Notes: generated from the sequence alone by a model not told the origin. Counted from the first letter of the stretch, positions 1-10,253 are shown. The stretch is DNA of 64,000 nucleotides from an uncultured Acidobacteriota bacterium (GCA_902825875.1 CADECP010000029.1:28408-92407); one strand, 5' to 3'. Numbers and translations are program-made.

Positions 1-368
1 TACTCCATCGCCTTGGCGTAAACCTTTTCGTAAAAATCGTTGGGCGAAATGATCTCAATCGCCAAATCAGGCGGCATCGGCCACTTGGTTTCCGGTTCAC
101 CTTCCGGCGGGATTCGTTCGGCAGAAACAAACGCAACATCCGGAATACGTTCGTTATCGCCGATTTGAAAACTGCCTTCCGGGTAAATTTCGCCAAGATC
201 ATATTTAACAACGAAGTCTCTCAACAGATGAGTGAGCCTTCCACACACACCGCTATGTCTTGCTCCGGGCATCTCTTTCTCCTCCAGTTGGCCGTTGACG
301 ATTTCAAACGACCTTTCGGAATCCAGTTCGGCAACAGGCTTTAATTCAGTCGCAGTTGCAGTAGCCAT
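1..368 (-). CDS. Uma2-family (DUF820) putative endonuclease, 3'-truncated by the window edge
   Basis: About 122 N-terminal residues are visible, read leftward from an ATG at 368; the rest lies outside the window. The translation carries the Uma2 pattern: an N-terminal '[15 protein letters not shown]' segment, then '[18 protein letters not shown]', then '[13 protein letters not shown]'. In this family the PDV and EIISP motifs are the conserved strands of a PD-(D/E)XK nuclease-like fold. Uma2 proteins are abundant in Cyanobacteria, Acidobacteria and Planctomycetes, and their role is not established. The gene is followed 50 bp to the left of the ECF sigma gene's stop and is on the same strand. 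The family assignment is by motif recognition. Confidence 0.85.
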   Translation of the reverse strand, partial: MATATATELKPVAELDSERSFEIVNGQLEEKEMPGARHSGVCGRLTHLLRDFVVKYDLGEIYPEGSFQIGDNERIPDVAFVSAERIPPEGEPETKWPMPPDLAIEIISPNDFYEKVYAKAME

Positions 369-418
369 ACTTCACGCTCCTTGATGAAATTTGTGGGCGA
401 ATTTTACCGATCAATCGG

Positions 419-1006
419 TCACTCAGCCAGACCGACTTCTGACTGGCTGAGTTCGCGGAAAAGCCAGGCTTTGGCCTTGGCCCATTCGCGCTTGATGGTG
501 ATTTCTGAAACGCCGAGCACTTCGGCGGTTTCCTCGGTGCTCAGGCCGCCAAAGTACCGAAGCTCGACGATTTTGCTTTTGCGGTCGTCAATGGCTTCCA
601 GCCGTTCCAGCGCCTGATGCAGTGCCAGCAGTTCAACAGAGTTTTCATCGCTAACAGCCAGCCCTTCGTCCAGAGTCACCTGAACAGCTCCGCCTCCGCG
701 TTTGGCGTATTGCTTCGACCGCGCGTGGTCTACCAACAGGTGACGCATGACCTGCGCCGCGATGGCAAAAAAGTGCGCGCGGTTTTGCCAGTCTACGTTT
801 TGTTGGTTGACCAACCGCAAATAGGCTTCGTTGACCAGCGCGTTGGTTTGCAGCGTGTGAGACGCGCTTTCGCGCCGCATGTAGCGTTTCGCCAAGCCGC
901 GCAGTTCGTCATACACCAGAGGCATTAATTGATTCAGCGCGTCGTTGTTTCCTCCGCGCCAGTCAATCAACAGTTGAGTGACATTCGCTGAAGTCGGGGT
1001 AGTCAT
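419..1006 (-). CDS. ECF-type RNA polymerase sigma factor (TIGR02999-like)
   Basis: This 195-aa protein has the layout of an extracytoplasmic-function sigma factor. Region 2 spans about residues 20-95 ('[20 protein letters not shown]' through the '[19 protein letters not shown]' stretch). Region 4 with its helix-turn-helix spans about 135-185 ('[20 protein letters not shown]' then '[17 protein letters not shown]'). The '[21 protein letters not shown]' style is typical of the TIGR02999 group, common in Acidobacteria and Planctomycetes. No anti-sigma gene is adjacent. It is transcribed away from the secreted protein at 1363, so the 356-bp gap may hold promoters for both genes. The ATG at 1006 has only a weak ribosome-binding site. 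Confidence 0.93.
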   Translation of the reverse strand: MTTPTSANVTQLLIDWRGGNNDALNQLMPLVYDELRGLAKRYMRRESASHTLQTNALVNEAYLRLVNQQNVDWQNRAHFFAIAAQVMRHLLVDHARSKQYAKRGGGAVQVTLDEGLAVSDENSVELLALHQALERLEAIDDRKSKIVELRYFGGLSTEETAEVLGVSEITIKREWAKAKAWLFRELSQSEVGLAE

Positions 1007-1362
1007 AAGGTGTCATTTCCTTGTTTTCAAATTCGGTTCGTTTTGGTTTTGGGCAACGAGTCTGACCTTTTCAAACCGCATACATCTTCCTGCTTCAGGC
1101 CAACTCGCGGCGGATTATAACGCCAGCCGTTATCACGTGCATAAGCCCAGCCAGCTTTCTCAACGATTCCTGCCCGCATCGCTGAGAAAACTCTGACAGG
1201 CAATTTTTATTTCAGCGAATGTGATACCCGCTTGAACCGCTTCGCGCTTAGACGTGTGAAGGCGAATGAACAACGCCTGACAAGAAGCAAAAAGCAAAGC
1301 TGTCGTTTTCAGCCACAGCCTTTGCCACAAATTGACACCGTAAAAATCATGGAGGAAACGTT
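1007..1362. other. Divergent intergenic region between the ECF sigma gene and a secreted-protein gene
   Basis: This 356-bp stretch separates two divergently transcribed genes and must hold their promoters. A purine-rich GGAGGA at about 1350 lies just ahead of the ATG at 1363 and is the likely ribosome-binding site of the secreted protein. I see no convincing RNA gene, repeat or paired sigma boxes. Confidence 0.5.
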
Positions 1363-2562
1363 ATGACTAAACTGCAAACATTGAAATCCGCTCTGATCGC
1401 TCTGGCCTGTTGTTTCGCGTTGACCGCAGCCGCACAAGCGCAAACTGTGGTGGGCCGTTTTTCAGCCGACAACTACTTCGCCGTCTTTCAAGGTAACGCT
1501 ACTGGCGCAACCAGCTTCGTCACTTCGCTGGACTGCACCACCGACGCCAGTTGTATAGCCAACGGCAAATCGTTCAGCATTCCCAACGTCAAAAACGGCG
1601 ATTACGTTTACGTCGTCGCCTGGAGCGATCATTCCGTCGCGCAAGGTTTGTTGGGATCGTTAAGCGGCTTTGTGCTGGATCAGGGTTGCGGGTACACGGA
1701 AACCGGAATGGCCGGCTGGCAGGTTTATGCCAACGGCGCAGCTTTCGGCGGCAAGCCGGATTCGACTTCATTTCTGGTTGACCTCAACACTTCAATCGTC
1801 AAGGCCAACAATGGCATCAACGGAACCTGGGGAGCGCCTGCCGTCGGCACTGCCAACATCGGCTCCAGCGGAAGCGTGCCAGTGACCGTCACCGGAAACA
1901 CTGGAACTGCCAAATGGGTTTGGCATAACAGCGGCAATTGCATCGGCGCGATGCAGCCGTTCCAGGATGGCTGCAATCACAATGAATATCTTGTCTTTCG
2001 TTTTCCGGTGAACAACTTGTTTACGGCTTGCCCGTTGCCGCCTCAACCCCGTTGCTGCGACATTGCCAGAACAGCCGTGACTGTCAGCCCCAACGACATA
2101 GCGTTCGACAGCACCAACAGCGTGACAGTCAACGCCAATTTCCTGTCGCTGCAACCCAACGTCAGAGAAGTGAAGGTCACATTGCTGAGCGCGTGGGAAA
2201 GCTTTGCTCCCGGAGCGTGCAAAACCAGCGGGCCGATTGACGCTTACTTTACCAATGCTTACTCGAACGTTCCCTTCGCTGGTTTCCTTCCGCAAGCGTT
2301 TGGCAATGAAGCCGTCTGGAATTCGTTAAACCCAGCCGGAGCGCCTGCGAATGGAGTGTTCAAATATCGGCTGTATCTGCCGACGGCGGCCACTTACCCT
2401 TGTACTGGCCAGCTTAGCTTCTGCGTGAAGTACACGATCACAACGGCGGATTGCCGTAGCTGCGAAATCATTCGTTGTTACACCGCCGGTCCCAGAACCT
2501 ATCGCCCGTGCGATCCGTTGAAACCGAATTCGGCGGCTTGCGCTGATATTCAACATAACTAA
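1363..2562 (+). CDS. Cysteine-rich secreted protein of unknown function
   Basis: The 399-aa product starts with a clear signal peptide (charged MTKLQTLK, a hydrophobic core to about residue 24, then an AQAQ cleavage context). The mature part is rich in Gly, Ser, Asn and Thr and has many cysteines, dense in the second half (CPLPPQPRCC and several C-x(2-10)-C spacings near the C-terminus), which suggests disulphide bonds outside the cytoplasm. I recognise no catalytic motif or named domain. The ribosome-binding site GGAGGA lies about 9 nt before the ATG. It is divergent from the ECF sigma gene, so control by that sigma factor is possible but not shown. A strong hairpin follows at 2582. Confidence 0.8.
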   Translation: MTKLQTLKSALIALACCFALTAAAQAQTVVGRFSADNYFAVFQGNATGATSFVTSLDCTTDASCIANGKSFSIPNVKNGDYVYVVAWSDHSVAQGLLGSLSGFVLDQGCGYTETGMAGWQVYANGAAFGGKPDSTSFLVDLNTSIVKANNGINGTWGAPAVGTANIGSSGSVPVTVTGNTGTAKWVWHNSGNCIGAMQPFQDGCNHNEYLVFRFPVNNLFTACPLPPQPRCCDIARTAVTVSPNDIAFDSTNSVTVNANFLSLQPNVREVKVTLLSAWESFAPGACKTSGPIDAYFTNAYSNVPFAGFLPQAFGNEAVWNSLNPAGAPANGVFKYRLYLPTAATYPCTGQLSFCVKYTITTADCRSCEIIRCYTAGPRTYRPCDPLKPNSAACADIQHN

Positions 2563-2581
2563 AGCTTCAGCCAGAAAAGCG

Positions 2582-2626
2582 AAACCGCCGCCGGAAGGAG
2601 CTTCCTTTCGGCGGCGGTTTGGCTTT
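2582..2626. terminator. Rho-independent terminator between convergent genes
   Basis: A 17-bp stem with one mismatch (arms 2582-2598 and 2604-2620, GC-rich with AAACCGCCGCCG on the left) is followed by GGCTTTTTG. It sits between the stop of the secreted-protein gene at 2562 and the stop of the minus-strand BNR gene at 2642, so it could serve both. Confidence 0.85.
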
Positions 2627-2641
2627 TTGTATTCGCAAAGC

Positions 2642-5119
2642 TCACTTGCGGCTCATCACATAAACTCCGCCGGAAAACGATCCGGCATAAAGCCGGTTGG
2701 AATCGAACGGGTCGCCGGTCATCGCAAACATCCTCAAGCTGGGCAGTTGGCTGATGTCCATCTTGTCCCAGTTTTTGCCGCGATCTTTGGAGTGAAACAC
2801 CGCAAGACGAATTTCGTCGTACAGATACAGTTCGTCGGGGTTGGCTGAGCTGACGACCAACCCGCCTACGTTGACCATTTGCGGCATTCCTCCGCCGCGA
2901 TGTTCCCAAGTCTTTCCGGCGTCCATTGAGCGGAAAAAGCCCGCCGAAGTTCCCAGATAAATCGTCTCTGCCGAGCGAGGATCGAAAATCACCGATCGAA
3001 CGCTTTTTACGTCTTCGTCAATTTCCACTCGGCGAAAGTTTGCTCCGTTGTCACGCGAAACAAACAAACCATCGTGCGTGGCAACGTACATCACGCCCGG
3101 CGCGTGCTGGCTGGTGGCCAACGAATTGATCGCGGCAGCATTGATCGCTGACGAACCTTCGCCGGTTGAAGGCAAATTGATTTTCAGCAGCTTCCAGCCT
3201 TTCTTTTCGTCTTCGCTGAAAAACAATCCGTCCCAAGTGGAAACGATCATCCAATTGGCGTTCGTCACACTTTCGGCGTTTTCAATTCGAGCCGTGAACG
3301 GAAAGATGGCGAACACCTGGCTTTGCAAATCCACGCGGTCGCTGACCGGTTTCGGCGCAGGCGGCGGCTCAGGTTTCTTTTTCGATTTGGGAGAAGGTTT
3401 TGCGCCCGGTTTGTTTTGAGCGAGTTTGCCGCTGGTTTTTCCGGTGGCCGTTTTTGAACCAGCCGCTGGTTTGGCCGGAGCTTTTTTGGAGCGAGCCTGG
3501 ACGATGGGTTTGATCGGCTTCGCAGATTTCTGCTGCGGCTGAGCCTGAACCACACGCGGTCGAGACGTCGTTTTTGGCGGTTCAACCGAAACGGCATCAG
3601 GCATTTTTGTCGTTGCATCAAGTGGTTTCCCCGCTTCGGGTTCAATCGGCTCTTCGCGTTTTACCTGCACCCAGTTGCGACCGTGATCGTCAGAGCGAAA
3701 CAGGCCGTGATTCGTTCCGGCGTAAATCGTTTCGGGCTTCGCCCGCGATTGATGAAGCGAATACACATCGCGCACGCCCATGCCGTTCATTGATTGTTGC
3801 CACGTGACGCCGCCGTCTTCGCTGACAAACAACCCGCCGTTCAATCCGTCAAACAACACTCCGGCGTAAACTCGTCCACGCTCTTTGCTGTCGGCCAATA
3901 CGGTTCGCACCTGACGATTGATAAAACCGGCATTGCTCGCTTCATAAGTTTCGCCGCCGTCCAGGCTAATCAAAATGCCGTTGTCCTGAGTCCCCAGAAA
4001 AACTCTGTCGGGCAACGACGGATGCACTGCAATCGCGTTGATGACCAATTGCGCCGAAGTCACTTGTCGCCAGGTGTCCTGCTTTCCATCCTGCGTCGAA
4101 ATCCACAGCCCTTCGGTTGTGCCGGCAAAAATGGTTTCCGGCTTGGTCGGATGGCGATAAACCATGTGAGTTCGACGGGCGCTGTACGGAATGCCTTGAA
4201 ACTTAGTCCAGCCTGTCCCGGCGTCTTGCGAACGATAAATACCGCTGCAGGCGCTCATCATAACCACGTTTGGATTTTCGGGATCAACCTGAATGCTGAA
4301 GATGTCGGAATCGTCAATCATACCGACTTCTTTGTGACCGGTGCGCTTCCAGGTTTTGCCGCCGTCCAGAGTTTTCCAAGGCAGGTGATGCGTGCCGACG
4401 TAAATAGCATTGGCGTCGCGCGGGTCAATCGCCACCGAATGAAATCCGCGAAGTTCGGGATTGCCAATCGGCGTTATCAATTCCCAGTTATTGCCGCGAT
4501 CTTGAGAACGATAGATGCCGTTGCTGGCGGCAATCGCCATCACATTGGGTTCGCTGGCCGATTGCGAAAAACTGCGAACGGCGCGTCCGCGCAGAGCTTC
4601 GATTTCACGCCAACTTTCACCGTCGTTTTCGCTGATAAAAAATCTTCCGGCAGTTCCTAAGCCATTTTCATCATCAACTTCAGTTTGAGGCTTAACGCCC
4701 GCGTAAATCACGCCTGGCTTTGCGCGGTCGAAGTGAATCACCGTGACGATAAATCCGGTTGCCCGAATTCCGGGACGAATTCGTTTCCAAACAGTTCCGC
4801 CATCTGCGGAACTGAAAATCTGCCCGTCGCTGTTTCCAATCAGAACTCGATGCTCGTTTCGCGGATCAATCGTCAGCACGGTGACATCTCCGCCAAACGG
4901 GCCTGTCATTTGCCAGATGCGGTCGTAACTTTCCGAAGCAATGCGCCCTGTGAAATTGACGATGCCGCTTTTTGGTGGAATGACATCAGAAACTGAAATT
5001 GCCGGACGGTCAGCCTGATTCAGCGGAAAATCCTGAGCCAGTGGCGCAAGCGTGAGATTGAATAGGAGGAATATCGTGAGAGTAAATGACAAACAATGTT
5101 TCAATCGGTTCAACTCCAT
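2642..5119 (-). CDS. Secreted BNR/sortilin-like beta-propeller protein
   Basis: The 825-aa protein has a signal peptide ('[20 protein letters not shown]') and many BNR/Asp-box-like repeats of the type S-x-D-x-G-x-T-W ('[11 protein letters not shown]', '[11 protein letters not shown]', '[11 protein letters not shown]', '[11 protein letters not shown]'), the signature of sialidase/Vps10-type propellers. An unusual Lys/Pro/Ala-rich linker at about residues 490-600 splits two propeller blocks. No sialidase catalytic arginine set is evident, so an enzymatic role is unsupported and a binding or structural role is more likely. I chose the ATG at 5119 (MELNR); the longer frame starts with TTG at 5128. 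It is divergent from the gene at 5335. Confidence 0.85.
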   Translation of the reverse strand: MELNRLKHCLSFTLTIFLLFNLTLAPLAQDFPLNQADRPAISVSDVIPPKSGIVNFTGRIASESYDRIWQMTGPFGGDVTVLTIDPRNEHRVLIGNSDGQIFSSADGGTVWKRIRPGIRATGFIVTVIHFDRAKPGVIYAGVKPQTEVDDENGLGTAGRFFISENDGESWREIEALRGRAVRSFSQSASEPNVMAIAASNGIYRSQDRGNNWELITPIGNPELRGFHSVAIDPRDANAIYVGTHHLPWKTLDGGKTWKRTGHKEVGMIDDSDIFSIQVDPENPNVVMMSACSGIYRSQDAGTGWTKFQGIPYSARRTHMVYRHPTKPETIFAGTTEGLWISTQDGKQDTWRQVTSAQLVINAIAVHPSLPDRVFLGTQDNGILISLDGGETYEASNAGFINRQVRTVLADSKERGRVYAGVLFDGLNGGLFVSEDGGVTWQQSMNGMGVRDVYSLHQSRAKPETIYAGTNHGLFRSDDHGRNWVQVKREEPIEPEAGKPLDATTKMPDAVSVEPPKTTSRPRVVQAQPQQKSAKPIKPIVQARSKKAPAKPAAGSKTATGKTSGKLAQNKPGAKPSPKSKKKPEPPPAPKPVSDRVDLQSQVFAIFPFTARIENAESVTNANWMIVSTWDGLFFSEDEKKGWKLLKINLPSTGEGSSAINAAAINSLATSQHAPGVMYVATHDGLFVSRDNGANFRRVEIDEDVKSVRSVIFDPRSAETIYLGTSAGFFRSMDAGKTWEHRGGGMPQMVNVGGLVVSSANPDELYLYDEIRLAVFHSKDRGKNWDKMDISQLPSLRMFAMTGDPFDSNRLYAGSFSGGVYVMSRK

Positions 5120-5334
5120 ACGGATCAAAGCTCCGTTACCAAATTTCCGGTTCGGCGGTCTTTATCGTTTCGACCTGCCTGCGGGGGCAAACAAATCTGC
5201 TTCAAGCGGCAAGGATTCTAAATCAACTCATTCAAGATTTACACGACGAAGAATTAGCGCCGGAGGCATTGTTGGCAAATCGTCCGCCAATCACCGAAAA
5301 TGCCCGCGCCATCAGAACTGAAGGAGTGAATTCA

Positions 5335-6426
5335 ATGAGAAAACTATTTTGGGGGGCTGCCTTATTCATTTGCGTTTTTGCGGCCAATGATTTTTTTTCG
5401 CCGATCGCGGCTCAGACACCCGCGCCGACTCAATTGTCGAATCAACCGCTGACGTTGCAGGAATTGAATGTTCTGTTGCGGCGCGCAGTCGGTAGAAATA
5501 TGACCGAACCTGATTTGGCTGTTCATATCGAAAGAGTTGGTTTGGCATTTGACCCGACACCCGAAGTCATAGCGCGGTTAAGAGCAAACGGCGCGCATCC
5601 ACATTTGCTGAATACCATCAAACGTGAAGCCGAAAAATTGTCTGCTTCTCACGGCAAGCTGACCGTCATCGGACCGCCTCCGCCTGATCCTTTTCTGGAA
5701 GAAACGCGCAAAAACGTCCGCGATTATCTGGAAGAATTACCCGACTTCATCTGCCAACAGGAAGTTCAACGGTATTACGACATTGACGGCTCCGGAGCCT
5801 GGGACAAAGCCGACACGCTGGCTTACGAACTGACGTACAACCGCAAACGCGAAAGTCTGAAACCGATCAACGCCGTCGGTCGCCCCGTCACCAAAGCCCC
5901 AGGCCAAGCCGGAGGCGCGTTTTCGACAGGCAATTTTGCGGTTTCGCTGGCTGCATTGTTCGATGCTGAAACCAAAACTGTTTTCAAACCTGCTGGCAAA
6001 GACCGGCTCGGAACTCGGCCAACATTGATTTACGATTACCGCGTGCCGAAAGAAACTTCTGCGCTGACTGTGCAGGCCGAAGGCGCTCCGCAAATTATTT
6101 CTGGTTACAGCGGCAGCATCTGGATTGATGCCGAAAAGAAACTGGTGCTGAGAATCGAACAGGCTGTGGATGATCTGCCGAAAAGTTATCCGGTCACGAA
6201 TTCAGACAGCATCATTGATTACGATATGGTGAAGTTGCGAGGGATTGATGTGGAATCGCTGTTGCCCATTCGCGCGGAATTTATGATCGGCGACCGTCGA
6301 AAGCGGCAACAATCGCGCAACATGATTTACTTCAAGTTCTATCGGAAGTTCGAAACCGACATCAAATTCATTGACGACCCTCAAACTCCGACGCCGCCGC
6401 CAACCAAGCCGCCAGAAAAGCCTTAA
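5335..6426 (+). CDS. Secreted acidobacteria-type protein of unknown function
   Basis: The 363-aa product begins [15 protein letters not shown] with a signal peptide ending near 'SPIAAQ'. Residues about 35-100 resemble a recurring acidobacterial segment ('[18 protein letters not shown]', then '[20 protein letters not shown]'), and the C-terminal part starts with '[20 protein letters not shown]', also a common acidobacterial pattern; neither has a known activity. The open frame extends upstream to 5086, but the ATG at 5335 has AAGGAG 10 nt ahead and begins directly with a signal peptide, so it is preferred. The C-terminus is proline-rich. A perfect 30-bp hairpin follows. Confidence 0.85.
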   Translation: MRKLFWGAALFICVFAANDFFSPIAAQTPAPTQLSNQPLTLQELNVLLRRAVGRNMTEPDLAVHIERVGLAFDPTPEVIARLRANGAHPHLLNTIKREAEKLSASHGKLTVIGPPPPDPFLEETRKNVRDYLEELPDFICQQEVQRYYDIDGSGAWDKADTLAYELTYNRKRESLKPINAVGRPVTKAPGQAGGAFSTGNFAVSLAALFDAETKTVFKPAGKDRLGTRPTLIYDYRVPKETSALTVQAEGAPQIISGYSGSIWIDAEKKLVLRIEQAVDDLPKSYPVTNSDSIIDYDMVKLRGIDVESLLPIRAEFMIGDRRKRQQSRNMIYFKFYRKFETDIKFIDDPQTPTPPPTKPPEKP

Positions 6427-6437
6427 CGAAAAGAAAA

Positions 6438-6507
6438 TGGACAGGATTTACAAGATGGTTCAGGATTCAAAGAAAGAAATCCTGAACCATCTTGTAAATC
6501 CTGTCCA
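6438..6507. repeat. Perfect 30-bp inverted repeat with ACAGGATTTAC-type units
   Basis: Arms 6438-6467 and 6478-6507 are perfectly complementary over 30 bp with a 10-nt A-rich loop. The arm is built from short related words (ACAGGATTTACAAGAT, TTCAGGATT). It lies between the convergent ends of the genes at 6426 and 6524 and could end transcription from both sides. A related but diverged element lies at 15380. Confidence 0.9.
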
Positions 6508-6523
6508 AATATTCCGTGAGCTT

Positions 6524-7855
6524 TTAGACTTCGTTATAGCTTTCGCGCACCGCGCAAGTCGGCACGCTAAACCGTTTCAACCACATCGCCACCAACCAGA
6601 CCAATCCGGGACTGGCTGACAGCAAGCCTGACACAATCACCATCGAACGCGGACTGACCCATTTCAACAAAGCGCCAGCCACCAACATCGAAACCGTCAT
6701 CGTGCTCAATTCCAACGCCCGGTCAGTTGTGAAGACCCTGCCGCGATATTCGTCAGGAATCATTCGCATCATCAGCGTTTCCTGAACGCCGAATTCTGCT
6801 CCGAGAATCAACCGGCTGACAGCAATGCAAATGGCGAAACTCCACAGCGAAGGCATCAATCCCGCCGCCGCAAAAAACAGCCCGTGAACCAGCAACGACC
6901 AGCCAACGAAATTCCCTGCTCGCCGTTCGTCCGAAGCCCACGCACCGGCTCTGCGAGCCATCGCCATGCCAATGAACAATCCTGCGCCAGCGGCAGTCAT
7001 CAACACAGCCAAGCTCCAATCGCCCGGATCGCCTGCGCCACGAATGAATTCATGCCGGGCAATGCGGTCGAACACCAGGTTGTTCATGCCTCCGCCCAAC
7101 GCCCAGCCAACATTGACCAAAACGATTCCGCGCACAAACTGCGTTCGCCAGATGTAAACCAAACCTTTGCGAACATCTGTCACGAAGCGATTGGCGGCAG
7201 GCTTGTTCTCTGCTCCTACCTCAAGCCCCACATTGGTTTCAGACGGTTCCTCCGCTTTCCGGTAAGCCATCAACGCCGCCGGAATAACCCAGATGAACGC
7301 CGCCGAAGCAACAAACGAAATCGAATTGATGATGAACGCCGTGCTGTAACCAAACTTCGCCGCCGTCACGCCGCCCAACGCCGCTCCAAGCGTCAACTGC
7401 AAAAAGCGCGTTGAAAACATCAACACGTTGGCCGTCAGCATTTCCTGTCGCGTGACCATGTTAGCAATCGAAGCGTTCTTTGCCGCTTCAAAAAACGTCC
7501 CCGCCGAAGCCATCACACCACTGCACAAAATCGCCACCCAGATTGGAGCGCCAGCGCCAATGGTCAAAAACCCAAGCGCCGCCAACGCGCGGATCAAGTC
7601 CGCAGCAATCAAAATCTGCTTGCGATTCATCCGGTCAACCGCCACACCTGCCAGCGGTGCAAAAATCAGCACCGGCAACAAACGCGAAACCAGCAGCCCC
7701 GCAGTCATCCAGGTCGAGCCGGAATACATTTGAATCAATCCCAATTCGGCAATAAACGAAAACCAGGTTCCAAGTTCACTGATAACCTGGCCGAACCACA
7801 AACGGCGGAAGTTGATGTTGTTTTGAAGTAATTCTTTGAATGTTGCGGACTGCAT
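6524..7855 (-). CDS. MFS transporter (MFS_3 / EntS-like efflux type)
   Basis: The 443-aa protein has about 12 hydrophobic segments and the layout of the MFS_3 group of drug or siderophore exporters. It starts 'FKELLQNNINFRRLWFGQVI' ahead of TM1, and the TM2-TM3 loop carries the MFS-A motif 'GVAVDRMNRKQIL'. A second related loop lies near 'GMAMARRAGAWASDERRAG' and 'MIPDEYRGRVFTTDRA'. A hydrophilic central loop holds 'EEPSETNVGLEVGAENKP'. It acts in the inner membrane, probably as a proton-driven exporter; the substrate cannot be read from sequence. It stands alone, with no adjacent siderophore or regulator gene. Confidence 0.9.
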   Translation of the reverse strand: MQSATFKELLQNNINFRRLWFGQVISELGTWFSFIAELGLIQMYSGSTWMTAGLLVSRLLPVLIFAPLAGVAVDRMNRKQILIAADLIRALAALGFLTIGAGAPIWVAILCSGVMASAGTFFEAAKNASIANMVTRQEMLTANVLMFSTRFLQLTLGAALGGVTAAKFGYSTAFIINSISFVASAAFIWVIPAALMAYRKAEEPSETNVGLEVGAENKPAANRFVTDVRKGLVYIWRTQFVRGIVLVNVGWALGGGMNNLVFDRIARHEFIRGAGDPGDWSLAVLMTAAGAGLFIGMAMARRAGAWASDERRAGNFVGWSLLVHGLFFAAAGLMPSLWSFAICIAVSRLILGAEFGVQETLMMRMIPDEYRGRVFTTDRALELSTMTVSMLVAGALLKWVSPRSMVIVSGLLSASPGLVWLVAMWLKRFSVPTCAVRESYNEV

Positions 7856-7946
7856 AATTCCGGTTGAGCAGGCACCAATCAGCTTCCCTTCATCAAAGGT
7901 ATAACTGATTGATACCTGCTTATTCTCCTTCTCCTGATGTCATCAT

Positions 7947-8432
7947 TTATTTTGAACAGGCGTCATGATTTTTATGACCAAAAGATTGCGCCTGTTGTTT
8001 GTCGTACGTTCGCTTGAAATGCTGTTCAACTTCCCGGATTTGCGGACAATTGGGAAGATGGAACGTGTTGGATTTTATATCAACAATTACTTCGACTTTC
8101 GTCTCCGCAATTGCCTTTGGCTTCGGGTTGGCCATGGTGTTGTTCGAAGCAACGTCTGAGTTGGGTCGTATGCTGTCGCTCGACAACCGACCACTCGTCA
8201 TCGAAATCACCGATAACGCCGCCAACACAACAACAAAAATCATCACCGCAATCGCAAGCACCAACGTCGGCGAAGTGCCGCTGTTGTCGTCAGAGGTGAT
8301 GCTTCTTTTATTGATTCTCACAGTGTTGAAGAATCCTCTCTTATACAAGATTTCTCCTTTGCTATCCTGAAATCGGCCAGGACTGTCAGAGAAAACTTGC
8401 CCATCAACTGTTCTGATTACGCGTCGAGACAT
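7947..8432 (-). CDS. Single-pass membrane protein with a C-terminal HLPNCP motif
   Basis: I chose the ATG at 8432 (MSRRVIRTVDG) because AGGAGG stands 6 nt ahead; the open frame runs to 8489 without a ribosome-binding site. The 161-aa product has a soluble N-terminal part of about 55 residues with a 'DSPGRFQDSKGEILYKRGFF' segment, a strong TM segment ('VLAIAVMIFVVVLAALSVI'), a Ser/Asn-rich spacer, and a C-terminal domain 'VIVDIKSNTFHLPNCPQI' ending in HKNHDACSK. The His-x(3)-Cys and terminal His/Cys residues resemble small metal-binding motifs, but I cannot assign a family. Function unknown. Confidence 0.75.
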   Translation of the reverse strand: MSRRVIRTVDGQVFSDSPGRFQDSKGEILYKRGFFNTVRINKRSITSDDNSGTSPTLVLAIAVMIFVVVLAALSVISMTSGRLSSDSIRPNSDVASNNTMANPKPKAIAETKVEVIVDIKSNTFHLPNCPQIREVEQHFKRTYDKQQAQSFGHKNHDACSK

Positions 8433-9266
8433 GGTTCCTCCTTTATGGAAAGACGGGGTAACCACAATGGATCCCGTGTTGATGCTCAAGAGTTAATGCT
8501 TGTCTTCCTTGTTACCGTGTGTGTTAGCGAATTTCCCGAAACGTTCCTTTCTATTGTTGGTTATTTGGTCGCTTGAGCACTTTTGCCAGAAGCACTCAAG
8601 CGATAAGCACACCTATGCCTTGACGAAGGCTGGACTCTTCACCAACTACTGCGGTTTAACGCTAAAGCGTTACAACACGCGCCTCGAATTCTTTGGCTTC
8701 ATCGTCTTCATTGGTAACCGACGAGTAATACCTTACTGAGCGTGCTCGTCGGCTACCCACCACCCTGAAATGACTGCGGACAAAACTTGATAAATGACTC
8801 GGAAAAGCGAAAACCCCAACCAGTTTCCATTTTTGGATACCGGTTGGGGTTTTTCTGTGAACCCTTTGTCGAGATCGTTTTAGGTTCTTTGCCTCGATCT
8901 CTTCCGGTATCCGCTTTGCGGGGCTTTTGCGTCGTGATTTACGAGCAAAACATTACCAATACCAGCGCCAACAAAACCCCAAGCAGCCGATTTCAGGCAG
9001 GTTGCCTGGCGGCGACGCGCCATCGGCGCGATCAAAGTTGGGATTGAATTGAAGCTATACGGTTTATTCATAAGCTTTATGCTTTGTTCAAACCTTTTAC
9101 GAATCTAAAGTTGTTATTGTTGATAAAACCACTGGCGCGTGATTACGCCTTATGAAGCGAGCGGATACTAACACAACATTTTTCTTCGTCAACAAAAATG
9201 TCTGTTATGGCATTAAATTTGTTATAAAGCTGGGGACTTGACGAAGTATCAGTTTATCGGATCAAG
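8433..9266. other. Long intergenic region without a convincing gene
   Basis: About 830 bp without a supported coding region. Short open frames at 8500-8739 (+) and 8880-9071 (-) have no good ribosome-binding site or recognisable product. Visible structures are an 8-bp inverted repeat (8570-8577/8595-8602) and the terminator-like hairpin at 8809. A structured RNA cannot be excluded, but I recognise none. Confidence 0.5.
8809..8855. terminator. Terminator-like hairpin AAAACCCCAACC / GGTTGGGGTTTTT
   Basis: A 13-bp stem (arms 8809-8821 and 8842-8855) has an A-run on the left and a T-run on the right, so it could terminate transcription from either direction. No supported gene ends next to it, which hints at an unrecognised short transcript in this gap. 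Confidence 0.65.
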
Positions 9267-10253
9267 CTAACGCCTGTACCCAATTATCAACTCAGTCTTC
9301 TGCTCGGCATTGCCACGGTAAAATATCACAGCCACTTTACTCCTTGGTTTGGATAACCGGATGCGGCGATTAAACTCTTCGGGCGTCCGCACCTTGAAAC
9401 CATTGAATTCAGTGATCACATCTCCATCACGCATTCCGCCAAGATCAGCCGGGCTGTTGTCATTCAAACCTTGAATTTCGACGCCGCATTTTTGCTCCCC
9501 CGGAATTCCGCAACGACGAATGGAGTTGTTTACCCCAAACCAGCCTTGCTCGCGCGTTTCCAGTTTCAGTTGCAGCGGAGCGTAATTTCGGTCGGCAACT
9601 TTGATCCACAAACTTAACGTTTCGCCTTCACGATAAACTTTGACGGGAACGACCTGGCCAACGGAAAGGCTATCTAAAACGTCTCGAAGCTCGGTGATGC
9701 TGCGAACTGACTTGTCATTCAGTTGCAAAACCAGGTCGCCCGCTTGAATGTTTGCCAACGCAGCCGGGCCATCGTCCGTGACCAGACTTTCAACATAAGT
9801 GCCTTTGACGTCTTGCGGATACCCAGCGTCGGAAAGCAAACCAGGGCGAAAACCAAAAGCGTTGGGTACGTCTTCCGCCGAAACCCTGCGAATTCTGTTT
9901 TCCATGACGTTTCGGCGAGAGTTGCTCACCTTCATTCCAATGCCGACGCCGACCATCATAAACATCGAAACCAGCACCAGCGCAAAAATCCAAAATGATT
10001 TTTGCCGCAGTAACCGCTTGCGCAACGAAGCCGTTTTGTATGGAGAACTCTCCATTGACGAAGTCGGATAAACCGAAACCGGCGGAGCATAAAATTGCCC
10101 GGTGAATCCACTCGGCGTCCCTTGAGCCGCAGATGGATTGAACCGGCGTGTATCTTCCAACTCTGCGACAGACCCTGCCGCAGGAACTCCGCACGAACGG
10201 CAAAAACGATCCTGACTGCCGCGCTCTGCACCACATGACTGGCAAATAGTCAT
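9267..10253 (-). CDS. Zinc-ribbon, single-TM protein with two PDZ domains
   Basis: The 328-aa protein opens with a zinc ribbon (CQSCG and CRSCG, about residues 4-21), then a Ser/Pro-rich linker, one TM segment ('FWIFALVLVSMFMMVGVGIG', about 86-108), and two PDZ domains (about 160-235, around 'NIQAGDLVLQLNDKSVRSI'; and 245-320, around 'DLGGMRDGDVITEFNGFKVR'). PDZ domains bind C-terminal peptides and are typical of envelope proteases, but no protease domain is present here. The topology suggests a cytoplasmic ribbon and periplasmic PDZ pair. The start at 10253 has AGGAGG 6 nt ahead and is preferred over the in-frame ATG at 10271. The partner is unknown. Confidence 0.88.
   Translation of the reverse strand: MTICQSCGAERGSQDRFCRSCGVPAAGSVAELEDTRRFNPSAAQGTPSGFTGQFYAPPVSVYPTSSMESSPYKTASLRKRLLRQKSFWIFALVLVSMFMMVGVGIGMKVSNSRRNVMENRIRRVSAEDVPNAFGFRPGLLSDAGYPQDVKGTYVESLVTDDGPAALANIQAGDLVLQLNDKSVRSITELRDVLDSLSVGQVVPVKVYREGETLSLWIKVADRNYAPLQLKLETREQGWFGVNNSIRRCGIPGEQKCGVEIQGLNDNSPADLGGMRDGDVITEFNGFKVRTPEEFNRRIRLSKPRSKVAVIFYRGNAEQKTELIIGYRR

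Noticed and set aside
8500..9071. Short open frames 8500-8739 (+) and 8880-9071 (-)
   Set aside because: No ribosome-binding site, no recognisable product, and unusual composition.
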